A DNA stretch of 7,655 nucleotides, taken from NCBI GenBank assembly GCA_025934545.1, contig JAICXV010000089.1:1-7655 (forward strand), read 5' to 3'. Under the pieces are notes generated by a model. That model saw only the letters and a list, made by a program, of their open reading frames with translations. It was not told the origin of the DNA and ran no database searches. Shown here one piece after another: positions 1 to 7,655 of this stretch (positions within the stretch are counted from its first letter, which is position 1; each line of letters opens with the position of its first letter). A program made the translations under genes and the position numbers. The stretch comes from Verrucomicrobiia bacterium. Its GTDB lineage: Bacteria; Verrucomicrobiota; Verrucomicrobiia; Limisphaerales; Palsa-1400.

Positions 1-522
1 CACGATTGGTTCGACAAACGTTTTATGTACGAGGAATCGTTGCGGATGCCGTTTATGATTCGTTATCCCGGCCACATTAAGCCGGGCGCCGTCAACGATG
101 GCATGATTCTCAATGTCGATTTCGCGCCCACATTCCTCGATTACGCCGGCGTCAAAGCGCCGAAAGAAGTCCAAGGCCGCAGCATCAAACCGCTGCTCGA
201 AGGCAAGACGCCACGCAACTGGCGCAAAACGATGTATTACCGCTACTACCATCACGATCCGCGCGAGCACAACGTGAACAAACATTACGGCGTGCGCACC
301 GATCGCTATAAACTCATTTACTTCCACGAACTGCGCGAATGGGAATTGTTCGACCTCCAAAAAGATCCGCACGAACTCAACAGCGTCTACAACGATCCCG
401 CTTACGCGAGCGTCGTCAAAGATTTGAAAAAGGAAATGGATCGCTTGCGCAAAGAATTGGGCGACCACGATCAATGGGTCGACAAACCGCCCCGTTCAGT
501 GACGAAGCCGGAAAAGCTATAA
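1..522 (+). CDS. Sulfatase (S1 family, arylsulfatase-like), C-terminal part
   Basis: This is the C-terminal part of a type I sulfatase, an enzyme that hydrolyses sulfate esters, usually on sulfated polysaccharides or glycosaminoglycans, and is commonly exported. The frame is open from base 1, so the gene begins before the window. About 173 residues are visible, and the catalytic Cys/Ser formylglycine motif lies outside. The start of the visible part reads DWFDKRFMYEESLRMP, the conserved block after the metal-binding Asp-His. The Lys at visible residue 6 matches the lysine that contacts sulfate in this family. Further along are the family's C-terminal subdomain signatures: DFAPTFLDYAG, RTDRYKLIYF and WELFDLQKDPHELNSVY. 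The ending is hydrophilic and normal for the family, with stop TAA at 520-522. Exact substrate class is uncertain; similarity in feel is to N-acetylglucosamine-6-sulfatase or iduronate-sulfatase-like members. It converges on gcvP across a repeat-filled gap. Confidence 0.93.
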   Translation, partial: HDWFDKRFMYEESLRMPFMIRYPGHIKPGAVNDGMILNVDFAPTFLDYAGVKAPKEVQGRSIKPLLEGKTPRNWRKTMYYRYYHHDPREHNVNKHYGVRTDRYKLIYFHELREWELFDLQKDPHELNSVYNDPAYASVVKDLKKEMDRLRKELGDHDQWVDKPPRSVTKPEKL

Positions 523-524
523 AG

Positions 525-638
525 AAAGCTCCAAGCTCCAAACACCAAGCTCCAGAGAAGCTCCAAATCCCAACCTCCCAATTTGGTGCTTGGTGCTTAA
601 AGATTCTCTGGAGCTTGGATGTTGGTGCTTGAAGCTTT
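525..638. repeat. Symmetric inverted repeat made of 7-base units
   Basis: Outer arms 525-559 and 604-638 are inverted repeats matching at 30 of 35 positions, including a perfect 15-bp stem core (545-559 with 604-618, CCAAGCTCCAGAGAA). The whole element is built from variants of the heptamer AAGCTCC or its complement GGAGCTT. The left side has four heptamers (526-553), AGAG (554-557) and three heptamers (558-578). The centre is CAATTT (579-584). The right side mirrors this with three heptamers (585-605), CTCT (606-609) and four heptamers (610-637). An inner hairpin pairs 560-568 with 581-589, with one mismatch. The element fills nearly all of the gap between the convergent sulfatase and gcvP stop codons. 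Either transcript would form a long hairpin, with a short T-run on each exit side (636-639 on +; the complement of 521-527 on -), so it may serve as a two-way terminator. That role is inference. Confidence 0.88.
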
Positions 639-639
639 T

Positions 640-3522
640 CTACCCCTGGCACGAGCAAACCAAATTGCGGTCGCCGTAAACATTATCAATCCTCCCCACA
701 CTCGGCCAATACTTGTGCTCCCGCGTCCAAGCCGCCGGAAACGCCGCCTGCTCTCGCGAATACGGCCGGTCCCATTTTCCATCGACAATCGCCAGCGCTG
801 TGTGCGGTGCGTTCTTGATGACGTTATTTGCCTTGTCCGCTTTACCCGCTTCGATCGATTGAATTTCCGCGTGAATCGAAATCAGCGCGTCGCATAACCG
901 ATCCAATTCTTCCTTCGATTCACTTTCAGTCGGTTCGATCATCATCGTGCCCGGCACCGGAAATGAAACCGTCGGCGCATGAAATCCATAATCCATCAAA
1001 CGCTTGGCAATATCTTCCACGGTGACGGTCTTAAACGGTCGCACATCCGCGATACACTCGTGCGCCACCAGTCCGTTTTTGCCTTTGTAAAGAATCGGGA
1101 AATATTCACCGACCCGATGCGCGATATAATTCGCATTTAAAATCGCCATCTTCGTTGCATCCGTCAGTCCCGGCCCGCCCATCAACGAAATGTAAACCCA
1201 GGAAATAATCAAAATGTTCGCGCTGCCCCACGGCGCCGCTGAAACCGCGCCAATCGGACTTTCCCCACCGAGATTCACCACCGGATGACCGGGCAAAAAT
1301 TCAACGAGATGTTCGCCAACACAAATCGGCCCCATCCCCGGCCCGCCGCCGCCGTGCGGAATGCAAAACGTCTTGTGCAAATTAATATGGCAAACGTCCG
1401 CGCCAATATCGCCGGGCCGGCACAAGCCAACTTGCGCATTCATATTCGCGCCATCCATATAAACCTGCCCGCCATTTTCGTGGACGATGCGGCAAACATC
1501 CTTAATCCCTTCTTCGAACACGCCGTGCGTCGATGGATAAGTCACCATCAAGCAGGCAAGGTCATGCTTGTGCGCTTCCGCTTTCGCGCGCAAATCTTCG
1601 ACATCGATGTTCCCATTCGAATCACACGCAACCGACACAATGTTCATCCCCGCCAAAGCCGCGCTCGCGGGATTCGTGCCGTGCGCCGAGGTCGGAATCA
1701 AACAGACGCGCCGATGCTGTTCATTGCGGCTCTCGTGATAACGCATGATCACGAGTAACCCCGCATATTCACCTTGCGCGCCCGCGTTTGGTTGCAGCGA
1801 CGTTCCGGCAAAACCGGTGCATTCGCTCAACCACTGTTCCAGTTGGCGGAAAATAATTTGATATCCGCGCGTTTGTGTCAGGGGTGCGAACGGATGCAGT
1901 TTGCAAAACTCCGGCCACGAAACCGGCAACATCTCGGCCGTCCCGTTCAACTTCATCGTGCACGATCCCAAGGGAATCATCGACGTCGTGAGCGACAAAT
2001 CCTTCGATTCTAATCGCCGCAAATAGCGCAACATCTCCGTTTCGGAATGGTATTTGTTGAAAACCGCGTGTTGGAGATACGAACTCGTCCGCGCAAAACC
2101 CGCCGGCAAATCCATCGCCAGGTTCGATTCCAATTCAAACAACGAAAACGAAGGCGTCTTGCCTTCGTTGAACACTGCCAGAATATCGACGATGTCTTTC
2201 TCCATCGTCGTTTCGTCGACAGAAATGCCAATCGCCTTGTCATCGATGGCACGAAAATTAATGCAATGACCTTCGGCGCGTTTGATGATGTCCGCACTTT
2301 TCTTGCCACCCAAATCAACTCGCAACGTATCGAAGAACAGCTCCGGGCCGACTTTATAACCGAGCCGTTTGAGTCCTTCGGCCAACACCAATGCCACCGC
2401 CCGGACGCGTTGGCCAATTCGCTTCAACCCGTCCGGCCCGTGATACACCGCATACATCGACGCCATGTTCGCCAACAACGCCTGCGCCGTGCAGATGTTG
2501 CTCGTGGCTTTCTCGCGACGGATATGTTGCTCGCGCGTTTGCAGCGAAAGACGCAGCGCCGGTTTGCCGTCCACATCTTTCGAAACGCCGACCAATCGTC
2601 CGGGCATTAATCGTTTGTACGCGTCGCGCGTCGCAAAATACGCCGCGTGCGGCCCGCCATAACCGAGCGGAACCCCAAACCGTTGCGCGCTACCGACCGC
2701 GATGTCCGCGCCGAATTCACCCGGCGGACGCAATAAAGTCAGCGCCAGCAAATCAGCCGCGACCACCGTCATCGCTCCTGCCGCATGCGCCGCCGCAAAA
2801 AACTTTTCGTAATCCAAGATCGCGCCGTATGTATCCGGATATTGGACGAGGACGCCGAACACTTTGTCCGTCACTTGAAACCTGTTGTGGTCGCCCACCA
2901 CCACTTCAACGTCCACGGCCTTCGCCCGCGTTTTAACGACGTCTATCGTTTGCGGATTGCAGTTCTCCGAGACGAAAAACACATTCCGGTCCGGCTTCAC
3001 GTTTTGGCAAACGTGCATCGATTCCGCCGCCGCCGTCGCTTCATCGAGCAGCGACGCGTTCGCAATTTCCAAACCAGTCAGATCAATGATCATCGTCTGG
3101 AAATTCAAAAGGGCTTCAAGTCGTCCCTGCGAAATCTCGGCCTGATACGGCGTGTATTGCGTATACCAGCCAGGATTTTCCAAAATATTGCGCAGAATCA
3201 CCGGAGGCGTAATGCAATCGTAATAGCCCATGCCGATGTAATTGCGGAACACCTGGTTTTTCAACGCGATCGCGCGCAGCTCATGCAACACCGCGTGCTC
3301 GCTCCAGCCGCCGGGAATATCGAGCGCCTTCGCCATCCGAATCTGCGACGGCACGACTTTGCCGATAAACGAATCCAAATCAGAGAATCCCAGTTCACTC
3401 AGCATTTGCGCCGTTTCCCTGGCATTGGGACCAATGTGCCGGCGCGCAAAACAATCCGTCGATGCAAGCGCCTGCGAAGCATTGCCGGGGCCTGCGGAAG
3501 ATAAATTCACCTTATCAGACAT
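640..3522 (-). CDS. gcvP: Glycine dehydrogenase (decarboxylating), P-protein
   Basis: GcvP is the PLP-dependent P-protein of the cytoplasmic glycine cleavage system. It decarboxylates glycine and passes the aminomethyl group to the lipoyl arm of H-protein. The 960-residue product is the usual length for the fused single-chain form, as opposed to the split P1/P2 type. The N-terminal half opens with the RRHIGP motif near residue 30 and contains [17 protein letters not shown] and [11 protein letters not shown]. The catalytic half contains GSCTMKLN (about residues 519-526), [10 protein letters not shown] (about 610-620) and [16 protein letters not shown]. In the last of these, Lys717 is the expected PLP Schiff-base lysine. 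The end, [10 protein letters not shown], is canonical, so the gene is complete. The ATG at 3522 fits the family N-terminus, but no good Shine-Dalgarno precedes it. No gcvT, gcvH or glycine riboswitch is visible nearby. Long frames on the opposite strand are shadows of its codon bias. Confidence 0.98.
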   Translation of the reverse strand: MSDKVNLSSAGPGNASQALASTDCFARRHIGPNARETAQMLSELGFSDLDSFIGKVVPSQIRMAKALDIPGGWSEHAVLHELRAIALKNQVFRNYIGMGYYDCITPPVILRNILENPGWYTQYTPYQAEISQGRLEALLNFQTMIIDLTGLEIANASLLDEATAAAESMHVCQNVKPDRNVFFVSENCNPQTIDVVKTRAKAVDVEVVVGDHNRFQVTDKVFGVLVQYPDTYGAILDYEKFFAAAHAAGAMTVVAADLLALTLLRPPGEFGADIAVGSAQRFGVPLGYGGPHAAYFATRDAYKRLMPGRLVGVSKDVDGKPALRLSLQTREQHIRREKATSNICTAQALLANMASMYAVYHGPDGLKRIGQRVRAVALVLAEGLKRLGYKVGPELFFDTLRVDLGGKKSADIIKRAEGHCINFRAIDDKAIGISVDETTMEKDIVDILAVFNEGKTPSFSLFELESNLAMDLPAGFARTSSYLQHAVFNKYHSETEMLRYLRRLESKDLSLTTSMIPLGSCTMKLNGTAEMLPVSWPEFCKLHPFAPLTQTRGYQIIFRQLEQWLSECTGFAGTSLQPNAGAQGEYAGLLVIMRYHESRNEQHRRVCLIPTSAHGTNPASAALAGMNIVSVACDSNGNIDVEDLRAKAEAHKHDLACLMVTYPSTHGVFEEGIKDVCRIVHENGGQVYMDGANMNAQVGLCRPGDIGADVCHINLHKTFCIPHGGGGPGMGPICVGEHLVEFLPGHPVVNLGGESPIGAVSAAPWGSANILIISWVYISLMGGPGLTDATKMAILNANYIAHRVGEYFPILYKGKNGLVAHECIADVRPFKTVTVEDIAKRLMDYGFHAPTVSFPVPGTMMIEPTESESKEELDRLCDALISIHAEIQSIEAGKADKANNVIKNAPHTALAIVDGKWDRPYSREQAAFPAAWTREHKYWPSVGRIDNVYGDRNLVCSCQG

Positions 3523-3651
3523 CGACCGAAGTTAAGGTCGGAACGTCCAATGCTCAATTAAGAATTGAACACGCCTGTACCGCTGTGCCGGGATGCACGA
3601 CGGCCAAATCAGGTTGCGTGGCTGGAGCCGTCAGTTAGAGTTGTAAACTGC
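3523..3651. promoter_or_regulatory. Divergent intergenic region of gcvP and the Ig/NHL gene
   Basis: This 129-base spacer must hold the promoters and leaders of both divergent genes, since nothing else lies between them. Two small palindromes are visible. CGACC (3523-3527) pairs with GGTCG (3536-3540) around an 8-base loop, flush against the gcvP start codon. TCAATT-AAG-AATTGA lies at 3554-3568. Either could be an operator or a leader hairpin, but neither matches a regulator site I know. I cannot identify a convincing -35/-10 pair in either direction. The boundary at 3651 depends on the GTG start chosen for the Ig/NHL gene; a TTG at 3565 would shorten the spacer. Confidence 0.4.
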
Positions 3652-5160
3652 GTGAAACATCTACTGCTCGTAGTTACGATAGCCATTCTTTTGCTCAACT
3701 ACTCGCCCGCGACAGCCCAAGTCACGATCACTCAGCAACCGAGCAGCGTCACGACGTCCCTGGGCGCAACTGTGTCGTTTACCGTCGGTGCCACGAGTAC
3801 CAACACGATGTCGTTCCAGTGGCAGAAGGGCGGAGCCAATATTTCAGGCGCCAGCAATTCATCGCTGTCCATTACCAACGTCCATTTTCCAGATTGCGGC
3901 AATTATTCCGTAGTCGTGAGTAATGGTTCCACGAACGCTGTCAGCACTAATGCCAGTCTCAACATCACTTTGTACGAGCCGTACTGGGTCACAACGCTCG
4001 CAGGTAAGTCCAGCTCAATAGGCGGCTATAAAGATGGAACGAACAGCGCCGCACTGTTTTCCGATCCCGATTCAATCGCGGTCGACCCTGCGGGAAACCT
4101 TTTCGTGGTCGAATTTACTCTTGGCACACTTCGCAAGGTGACACCTGCTGGGACGGATTGGGTGGTCACGACTATCGCCGGTCGCGGCACCAATGGCGTA
4201 ACTTTCAATAGTCCAAACGGTGTCGCAGTAGATAATGCCGGAAACGTTTTCGTCCTCGATTTTAATTCAGCAGGACGCATTACCGAGCTCTCTCCCAATG
4301 GAGCGAACTGGACGGTCACAACGCTGGCGACCAATGTTAACGGTGGGAGCGGACTCGGAGGACTGGCGATCGACAGCGCGGACACACTCTATTTTCCTGG
4401 CCAGGGACGACGAACGATTCGCAAGCTTGAATTTTCAGGTTCCGACTGGGTCGCGAGCGACATTGCTGGAATGCCCGGCGTAATCGGCAGCAGCGATGGA
4501 ACAAATACCGACGCGCGATTCAACCTTTGCGATCGCATCGCGGTAGATGCCCACGGGACGATTTACGTTGGCGATTATGGCAATCAAACTATTCGCGTGA
4601 TCAGGAAAGATGACACCAATTATGTCGTGACCACGCTCGCGGGAGTAGCGGGTTCGTCCGGTTGGTGCGACGGACCTGGCGCAACCGCGCGTTTTTCATC
4701 ACCCGAAGCCATCGCGGTCGACGGGGTAGGCAATGTGTATGTTGGCGATGCGCACCTTCGAAAAATTACGCCCGACGGGTTCGTAACCACCTTAGCCGGG
4801 AATCGAAACGGAGTATCGGATGGTTTGGGATCGTCTGCTGGTTACGGAGCGATCTACGGCGCAGCCGTGGACGCAAATGGCTACGTCTATTTCACAGACT
4901 CCGGCAACAACACCATTCGTCGGGCTCAGCCGGTGACTATAGCGTTCAACACTCCCACTGTGGTCGCGACAAATTCGTCCATGGCGTTTCAGTTCGGCGT
5001 GACGATGCTCTCTAACTTGTCCTACCGGGTACAGTTCTCGACGAATTTGATCACTTGGGCCAGCCTTACAAACTTTACGGCAACGAATCCCCCGTTCGTT
5101 TTCACCGACGTTGGTTACTCGAATAACCCGGCGCGTTTCTATCGCGTCGTCACTCCCTGA
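3652..5160 (+). CDS. Secreted protein: Ig-like domain, six-bladed NHL propeller and C-terminal beta domain
   Basis: Predicted exported protein of about 502 residues with unknown ligand. I chose the GTG at 3652 because it places a classic signal peptide at the N-terminus: MKH, a hydrophobic core LLLVVTIAILLL, then SPATA before Gln23. The in-frame TTG at 3565 would add 29 residues of non-signal sequence. Residues about 24-107 form an immunoglobulin-like domain (QQPSSVTTSLGATVSFTV, FQWQKGG, and DCGNYSVVVSN where families usually have DAGxY). Residues about 111-427 hold six NHL-type repeats of the form VTTLAG...AVDxxGNxYVxD...IRK, enough for a closed six-bladed propeller. Residues about 428-502 are a beta-rich tail with YRVQFSTNLITW and a final FYRVVTP, a domain common at the ends of secreted verrucomicrobial proteins. 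No catalytic residues are evident, so a binding, adhesion or cell-surface role is more likely than an enzyme. That role is inference. Confidence 0.88.
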   Translation: MKHLLLVVTIAILLLNYSPATAQVTITQQPSSVTTSLGATVSFTVGATSTNTMSFQWQKGGANISGASNSSLSITNVHFPDCGNYSVVVSNGSTNAVSTNASLNITLYEPYWVTTLAGKSSSIGGYKDGTNSAALFSDPDSIAVDPAGNLFVVEFTLGTLRKVTPAGTDWVVTTIAGRGTNGVTFNSPNGVAVDNAGNVFVLDFNSAGRITELSPNGANWTVTTLATNVNGGSGLGGLAIDSADTLYFPGQGRRTIRKLEFSGSDWVASDIAGMPGVIGSSDGTNTDARFNLCDRIAVDAHGTIYVGDYGNQTIRVIRKDDTNYVVTTLAGVAGSSGWCDGPGATARFSSPEAIAVDGVGNVYVGDAHLRKITPDGFVTTLAGNRNGVSDGLGSSAGYGAIYGAAVDANGYVYFTDSGNNTIRRAQPVTIAFNTPTVVATNSSMAFQFGVTMLSNLSYRVQFSTNLITWASLTNFTATNPPFVFTDVGYSNNPARFYRVVTP

Positions 5161-5195
5161 TCAACTGACTCGGCCTTCGTTGAAGTCAAAACCGC

Positions 5196-5693
5196 TTATT
5201 CAGCATGATGCCTGACTCGAATGATTTCCGCTTCCTCACGAATATTCACCATCGAAATCTGCGTTGCTTGAAAAAGGTGATAACTGCCATTTACCATCCC
5301 GCAAACGCCAACTCCGCCCAGCACCATTCCGCAAAAAGCCGCGACGGGGAACCATAGTCCACCCTCGATTTGAGCGAGCGACGCGCCGAGGAGCGTGACG
5401 AAGGTCGCCAACACAAATCCGCCCAACGCCACATAAATCGAACGCAACCCTTTCAACAGATGCAGGCTTTGTTTTTCCACCCGATTAGCTTCATCGCGCA
5501 ATCGCGACTGTTCGTCCGATGTCAGACTTGGTTTCTCCGACTTCTCAAATAATCCATGCATTCGCTCACGCGCGCGCAACATCCGATTCGCCGTGCTCAA
5601 CGCGAGCAAACAACTGGCGTTAGTCAGGAGCGCCGGCGCGACGATAAACGTCAACACCGCGAACGGATTGTGCAGCGCAGTCTGCGGTTCCAT
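5196..5693 (-). CDS. DUF2721-type integral membrane protein
   Basis: Small inner-membrane protein of 165 residues and unknown function. The N-terminal stretch NPFAVLTFIVAPALLTNASCLLALSTANR matches the DUF2721 pattern of an N-terminal membrane helix ending in an Asn-Arg boundary. Predicted helices are about residues 10-34, 86-107 and 112-141. Between the first and second is a charged, probably cytoplasmic helix (about 38-82, rich in Glu, Arg and Lys). The frame extends upstream to an ATG at 5801. I chose the ATG at 5693 because the extra 36 residues are low-complexity, Arg/Gly-rich sequence encoded by an intergenic tandem repeat (5771-5797) and do not belong to the family. A weak purine-rich GGAAAGAG precedes 5693 by about 12 bases. 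The gene converges on the Ig/NHL gene with only 35 bases between stops and no strong terminator hairpin. Confidence 0.78.
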   Translation of the reverse strand: MEPQTALHNPFAVLTFIVAPALLTNASCLLALSTANRMLRARERMHGLFEKSEKPSLTSDEQSRLRDEANRVEKQSLHLLKGLRSIYVALGGFVLATFVTLLGASLAQIEGGLWFPVAAFCGMVLGGVGVCGMVNGSYHLFQATQISMVNIREEAEIIRVRHHAE

Positions 5694-5770
5694 ATCAAAG
5701 TCATGCTCTTTCCGCCCACCGTCGTCAAACCGTATCGTAGCCGCCGAGGTGACGAGGCGGACTCTTGCCC

Positions 5771-5797
5771 CTTCGCGTCCTTTGCGGACTTCGCGAG
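5771..5797. repeat. Three 9-base tandem units (CTTCGCG-like)
   Basis: Three consecutive 9-base units are visible on the + strand: CTTCGCGTC, CTTTGCGGA and CTTCGCGAG. Read on the - strand they are CTCGCGAAG, TCCGCAAAG and GACGCGAAG. They lie in the 183-base spacer between the DUF2721 gene and mutS, which are divergent. Translated on the minus strand they give the low-complexity peptide SREVRKGREG, which explains the spurious N-terminal extension of the membrane-protein frame. Short intergenic motifs of this CGCGAAG/CGCAAAG type are common in environmental bacterial genomes by my recollection; I cannot check copy number here. Function unknown. The rest of this spacer is AT-rich near 5835-5870 and shows no gene. 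Confidence 0.65.
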
Positions 5798-5876
5798 ACA
5801 TCTCCCTTCCGCATCCTTCATCCGCTCCATGCCGTTTTTTCTTCTTAAATCGCCGTTCTTAATTTTTAATGGAACC

Positions 5877-7655
5877 GTGGGCAGTGACGCACAATTAACA
5901 CCAATGATGGCGCAGTATCGCCGCATCAAAAGCGAGCTGCCCCGCGAAGCGTTGCTCCTCTTTCGACTCGGCGATTTCTACGAAATGTTCTTCGAAGACG
6001 CCCAGGCCGGCGCGCAACTCCTCAACGTCGCCCTCACCAAACGCGGCGTCGTGCCGATGTGCGGCATCCCCTTCCACGCCGCCAACGGCTACATCGCCCG
6101 CCTGCTCAAAGCCGGACGCAAAGTCGCCATCTGCGAACAACTCGAAGAAGCCAAACCCGGCCAGCTCGTCAAACGCGACGTCACGCAAATTCTCAGCCCG
6201 GGCACTCATTTCGACGAACGCCTGCTCGCTCCCGAACGAAACAATTTCCTCGCCGCCCTTTGTCCGATCGGAAGCACCTACGGTTTGGCCTGCGTCGATT
6301 TAACGACCGGCGATTTCAAAACGACCGAACTGCAAGGCGACGCCGCCTTGAGTACCGAGCTCGAACGCCTTCGCCCCGCCGAAGTCGTCTATCCGACCGG
6401 CGCAACCAGTCTCGGTCCGTTGCTCGAAAATAATTTCTCCATCTGCAACCCATATGAAGATTGGGTCTTCGCGCCCGAAACTGCCGTCTTCACCGTGCGC
6501 GAACATTTCAAGGTTTCAACGCTCGACGGTTTTGGCTTGAAAGACAAAGCCGCCGCCATCGGCGCGGTTGGCGCAATCCTTCACTATCTCACACAGCATC
6601 TGCGCCGCGACGTTTCCGCCCTGAGCCGTCTTTCATTTTACCAAACGTGCGACTACCTCGCGCTCGATTCCATTTCGCTGCGCAATCTCGAAATCCTCGA
6701 ACCGCGTCACAACGATGCCCCGAAATCGTCCTGCTTGTTCGGCGCATTGCACAAAACGGTCACGCCGATGGGGGCGCGTCGTTTGCGCGATTGGCTCAGC
6801 CAACCTCTCGCCGCCATCGAACCGATTCAACAGCGGCAAGACGCCGTCCAGCGTTGGCTGAACGCTTCCACTTCGCTTGACGATTTCCGCGTCGAACTCG
6901 CCGAAGTGCGCGATCTCGAACGCACCATCGGCCGCCTTAGCGTTGGCTCCGGCAATGGTCGCGATCTCAATGGCCTGCGACAAGCGCTCGAAAAAATTCC
7001 CAACATTAAACGCATCCTCCGCACTGTCGCCGCCCAGGAAACGACCTTGCGCGAGCTGCCGATTCCGCAAACCGCTCCTGAAACTCCAGCCAACTTGCTC
7101 GAAAAACTCAGCAACGAATTGGCCGAGGCACCCGATCTCGTCGAACTAATTTCCCGCGCCATCGTCGACGAACCGCCGCTCGCGCTCAAAGAAGGCGGCA
7201 TCATCCGCGATGGTTTCGACGCTAATCTCGATGAATTGCGAAAAGGCTCGCGCGACGGCAAAGACTGGATCGCCAAACTGCAGCAGGACGAAATCACTCG
7301 CACCGGAATCAGTTCACTGAAGATTCGGTTTAATTCCGTGTTCGGTTATTACATCGAAATCACCAAATCGAACCTCGACAAAGTCCCGCCGCAATACGTC
7401 CGCAAACAAACCATTGCGAACGGCGAACGTTTCATCACGCCCGAGCTGAAGGAAATGGAAGGTAAAATCCTCGGTGCCGAGGAACGCAGTCTTAAACTCG
7501 AATACGAACTCTTCCAGCGCGTCCGCGAACAAATTCTCGAACAACTGCCGCGGCTCCAGCAAACCGCCGCCGCTCTCGCCCAACTCGACGTTCTCGCCGC
7601 CTTCGCTGAAGTCGCGCGCCTCTACAATTATTGCCGACCCGAAATGCGCGACGAA
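5877..7655 (+). CDS. mutS: DNA mismatch repair protein MutS, N-terminal part
   Basis: MutS recognises base mismatches and small loops and recruits MutL to start repair. The frame stays open to the window end, giving 593 codons of a protein normally about 850-900 residues. Domain I carries LTPMMAQYRRIK (7-18) and GDFYEMFFEDA; Phe34-Tyr35-Glu36 is the Phe-X-Glu mismatch-reading motif. GIPFHAANGY and KVAICEQLEE complete it, followed by the connector domain (about 125-245, with SPGT and LACVDLTTGDF). The core/lever and clamp region includes FGYYIEITK (489-497) and ERFITPELKEME. The Walker A ATPase lies beyond the window. The GTG at 5877 gives MGSDAQLTPMM, the usual family N-terminus. Alternatives are ATG at 5829 (16 extra hydrophobic-rich residues) and ATG at 5904 or 5907, which would remove part of the conserved start. 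No strong Shine-Dalgarno is visible. The gene is divergent from the DUF2721 gene. Confidence 0.95.
   Translation, partial: MGSDAQLTPMMAQYRRIKSELPREALLLFRLGDFYEMFFEDAQAGAQLLNVALTKRGVVPMCGIPFHAANGYIARLLKAGRKVAICEQLEEAKPGQLVKRDVTQILSPGTHFDERLLAPERNNFLAALCPIGSTYGLACVDLTTGDFKTTELQGDAALSTELERLRPAEVVYPTGATSLGPLLENNFSICNPYEDWVFAPETAVFTVREHFKVSTLDGFGLKDKAAAIGAVGAILHYLTQHLRRDVSALSRLSFYQTCDYLALDSISLRNLEILEPRHNDAPKSSCLFGALHKTVTPMGARRLRDWLSQPLAAIEPIQQRQDAVQRWLNASTSLDDFRVELAEVRDLERTIGRLSVGSGNGRDLNGLRQALEKIPNIKRILRTVAAQETTLRELPIPQTAPETPANLLEKLSNELAEAPDLVELISRAIVDEPPLALKEGGIIRDGFDANLDELRKGSRDGKDWIAKLQQDEITRTGISSLKIRFNSVFGYYIEITKSNLDKVPPQYVRKQTIANGERFITPELKEMEGKILGAEERSLKLEYELFQRVREQILEQLPRLQQTAAALAQLDVLAAFAEVARLYNYCRPEMRDE

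Noticed and set aside
525..638. CRISPR array or insertion-sequence end.
   Set aside because: There are no spacers of regular length, the units are 7 bases long, there is no transposase, and the element is an inverted rather than a direct repeat overall.
339..658. Short frames on both strands across the sulfatase end and the heptamer repeat.
   Set aside because: Their peptides (KHQAPEKLQ and KLQAPTSKLQ types) are direct translations of the 7-base repeat, with no start signal and no independent coding evidence.
1285..3504. Several long open frames on the + strand opposite gcvP, up to about 239 codons.
   Set aside because: They lie wholly antisense to a strongly supported gcvP, are rich in Arg, His and Pro as expected from reverse-reading its codons, and show no recognisable domain.
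3565..3651. TTG start at 3565 giving a 531-residue Ig/NHL protein.
   Set aside because: The extra 29 residues are polar and mixed, and would bury the signal peptide that begins ideally at the GTG at 3652.
5161..5195. Possible terminator between the convergent Ig/NHL and DUF2721 genes (TGACT 5166-5170 with AGTCA 5184-5188).
   Set aside because: The stem is only 5 bp with a 13-base loop and no T-run follows, so it is not a credible intrinsic terminator.
5895..7583. Frames on the - strand and in alternative + frames within 5895-7583.
   Set aside because: They are shadows of mutS, whose continuous frame with canonical motifs spans the whole stretch.

Overview
The window looks like chromosomal DNA from a member of the Verrucomicrobiota, most like the Pedosphaera/Limisphaera side of that phylum. 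This placement is an inference. It rests on a sulfatase of the kind abundant in these polysaccharide degraders, on a secreted Ig-like plus NHL-propeller protein ending in the 'YRVQFSTNL...FYRV' type of C-terminal domain common in this group, and on a heptanucleotide-based intergenic repeat. The content is mostly ordinary housekeeping plus one secreted accessory protein. I do not see a convincing new defence, mobile or biosynthetic system.

Layout, left to right. The 3' end of a sulfatase gene (+, 1-522) faces the 3' end of gcvP (-, 640-3522), the full-length glycine-cleavage P-protein. The gap between these convergent genes is almost filled by a symmetric inverted repeat built from 7-base units (525-638), which is the most unusual structure in the window. 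gcvP is divergent from a secreted Ig/NHL protein gene (+, GTG start at 3652, ends 5160). The 129-base spacer holds two small palindromes and no clear promoter. The Ig/NHL gene converges on a small membrane protein gene of the DUF2721 type (-, 5196-5693, start trimmed from a longer reading frame). The 183-base spacer after it carries three 9-base tandem units (5771-5797). The window ends inside mutS (+, from 5877), of which about 593 codons are visible, covering the mismatch-recognition, connector and most of the core/clamp domains but not the ATPase.

The genes do not form an operon. They alternate in direction (+, -, +, -, +), so each is probably its own transcription unit. gcvP is separated from gcvT and gcvH, at least within this window. 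None of the starts has a strong Shine-Dalgarno sequence. I therefore chose start sites from family N-termini and signal-peptide position.
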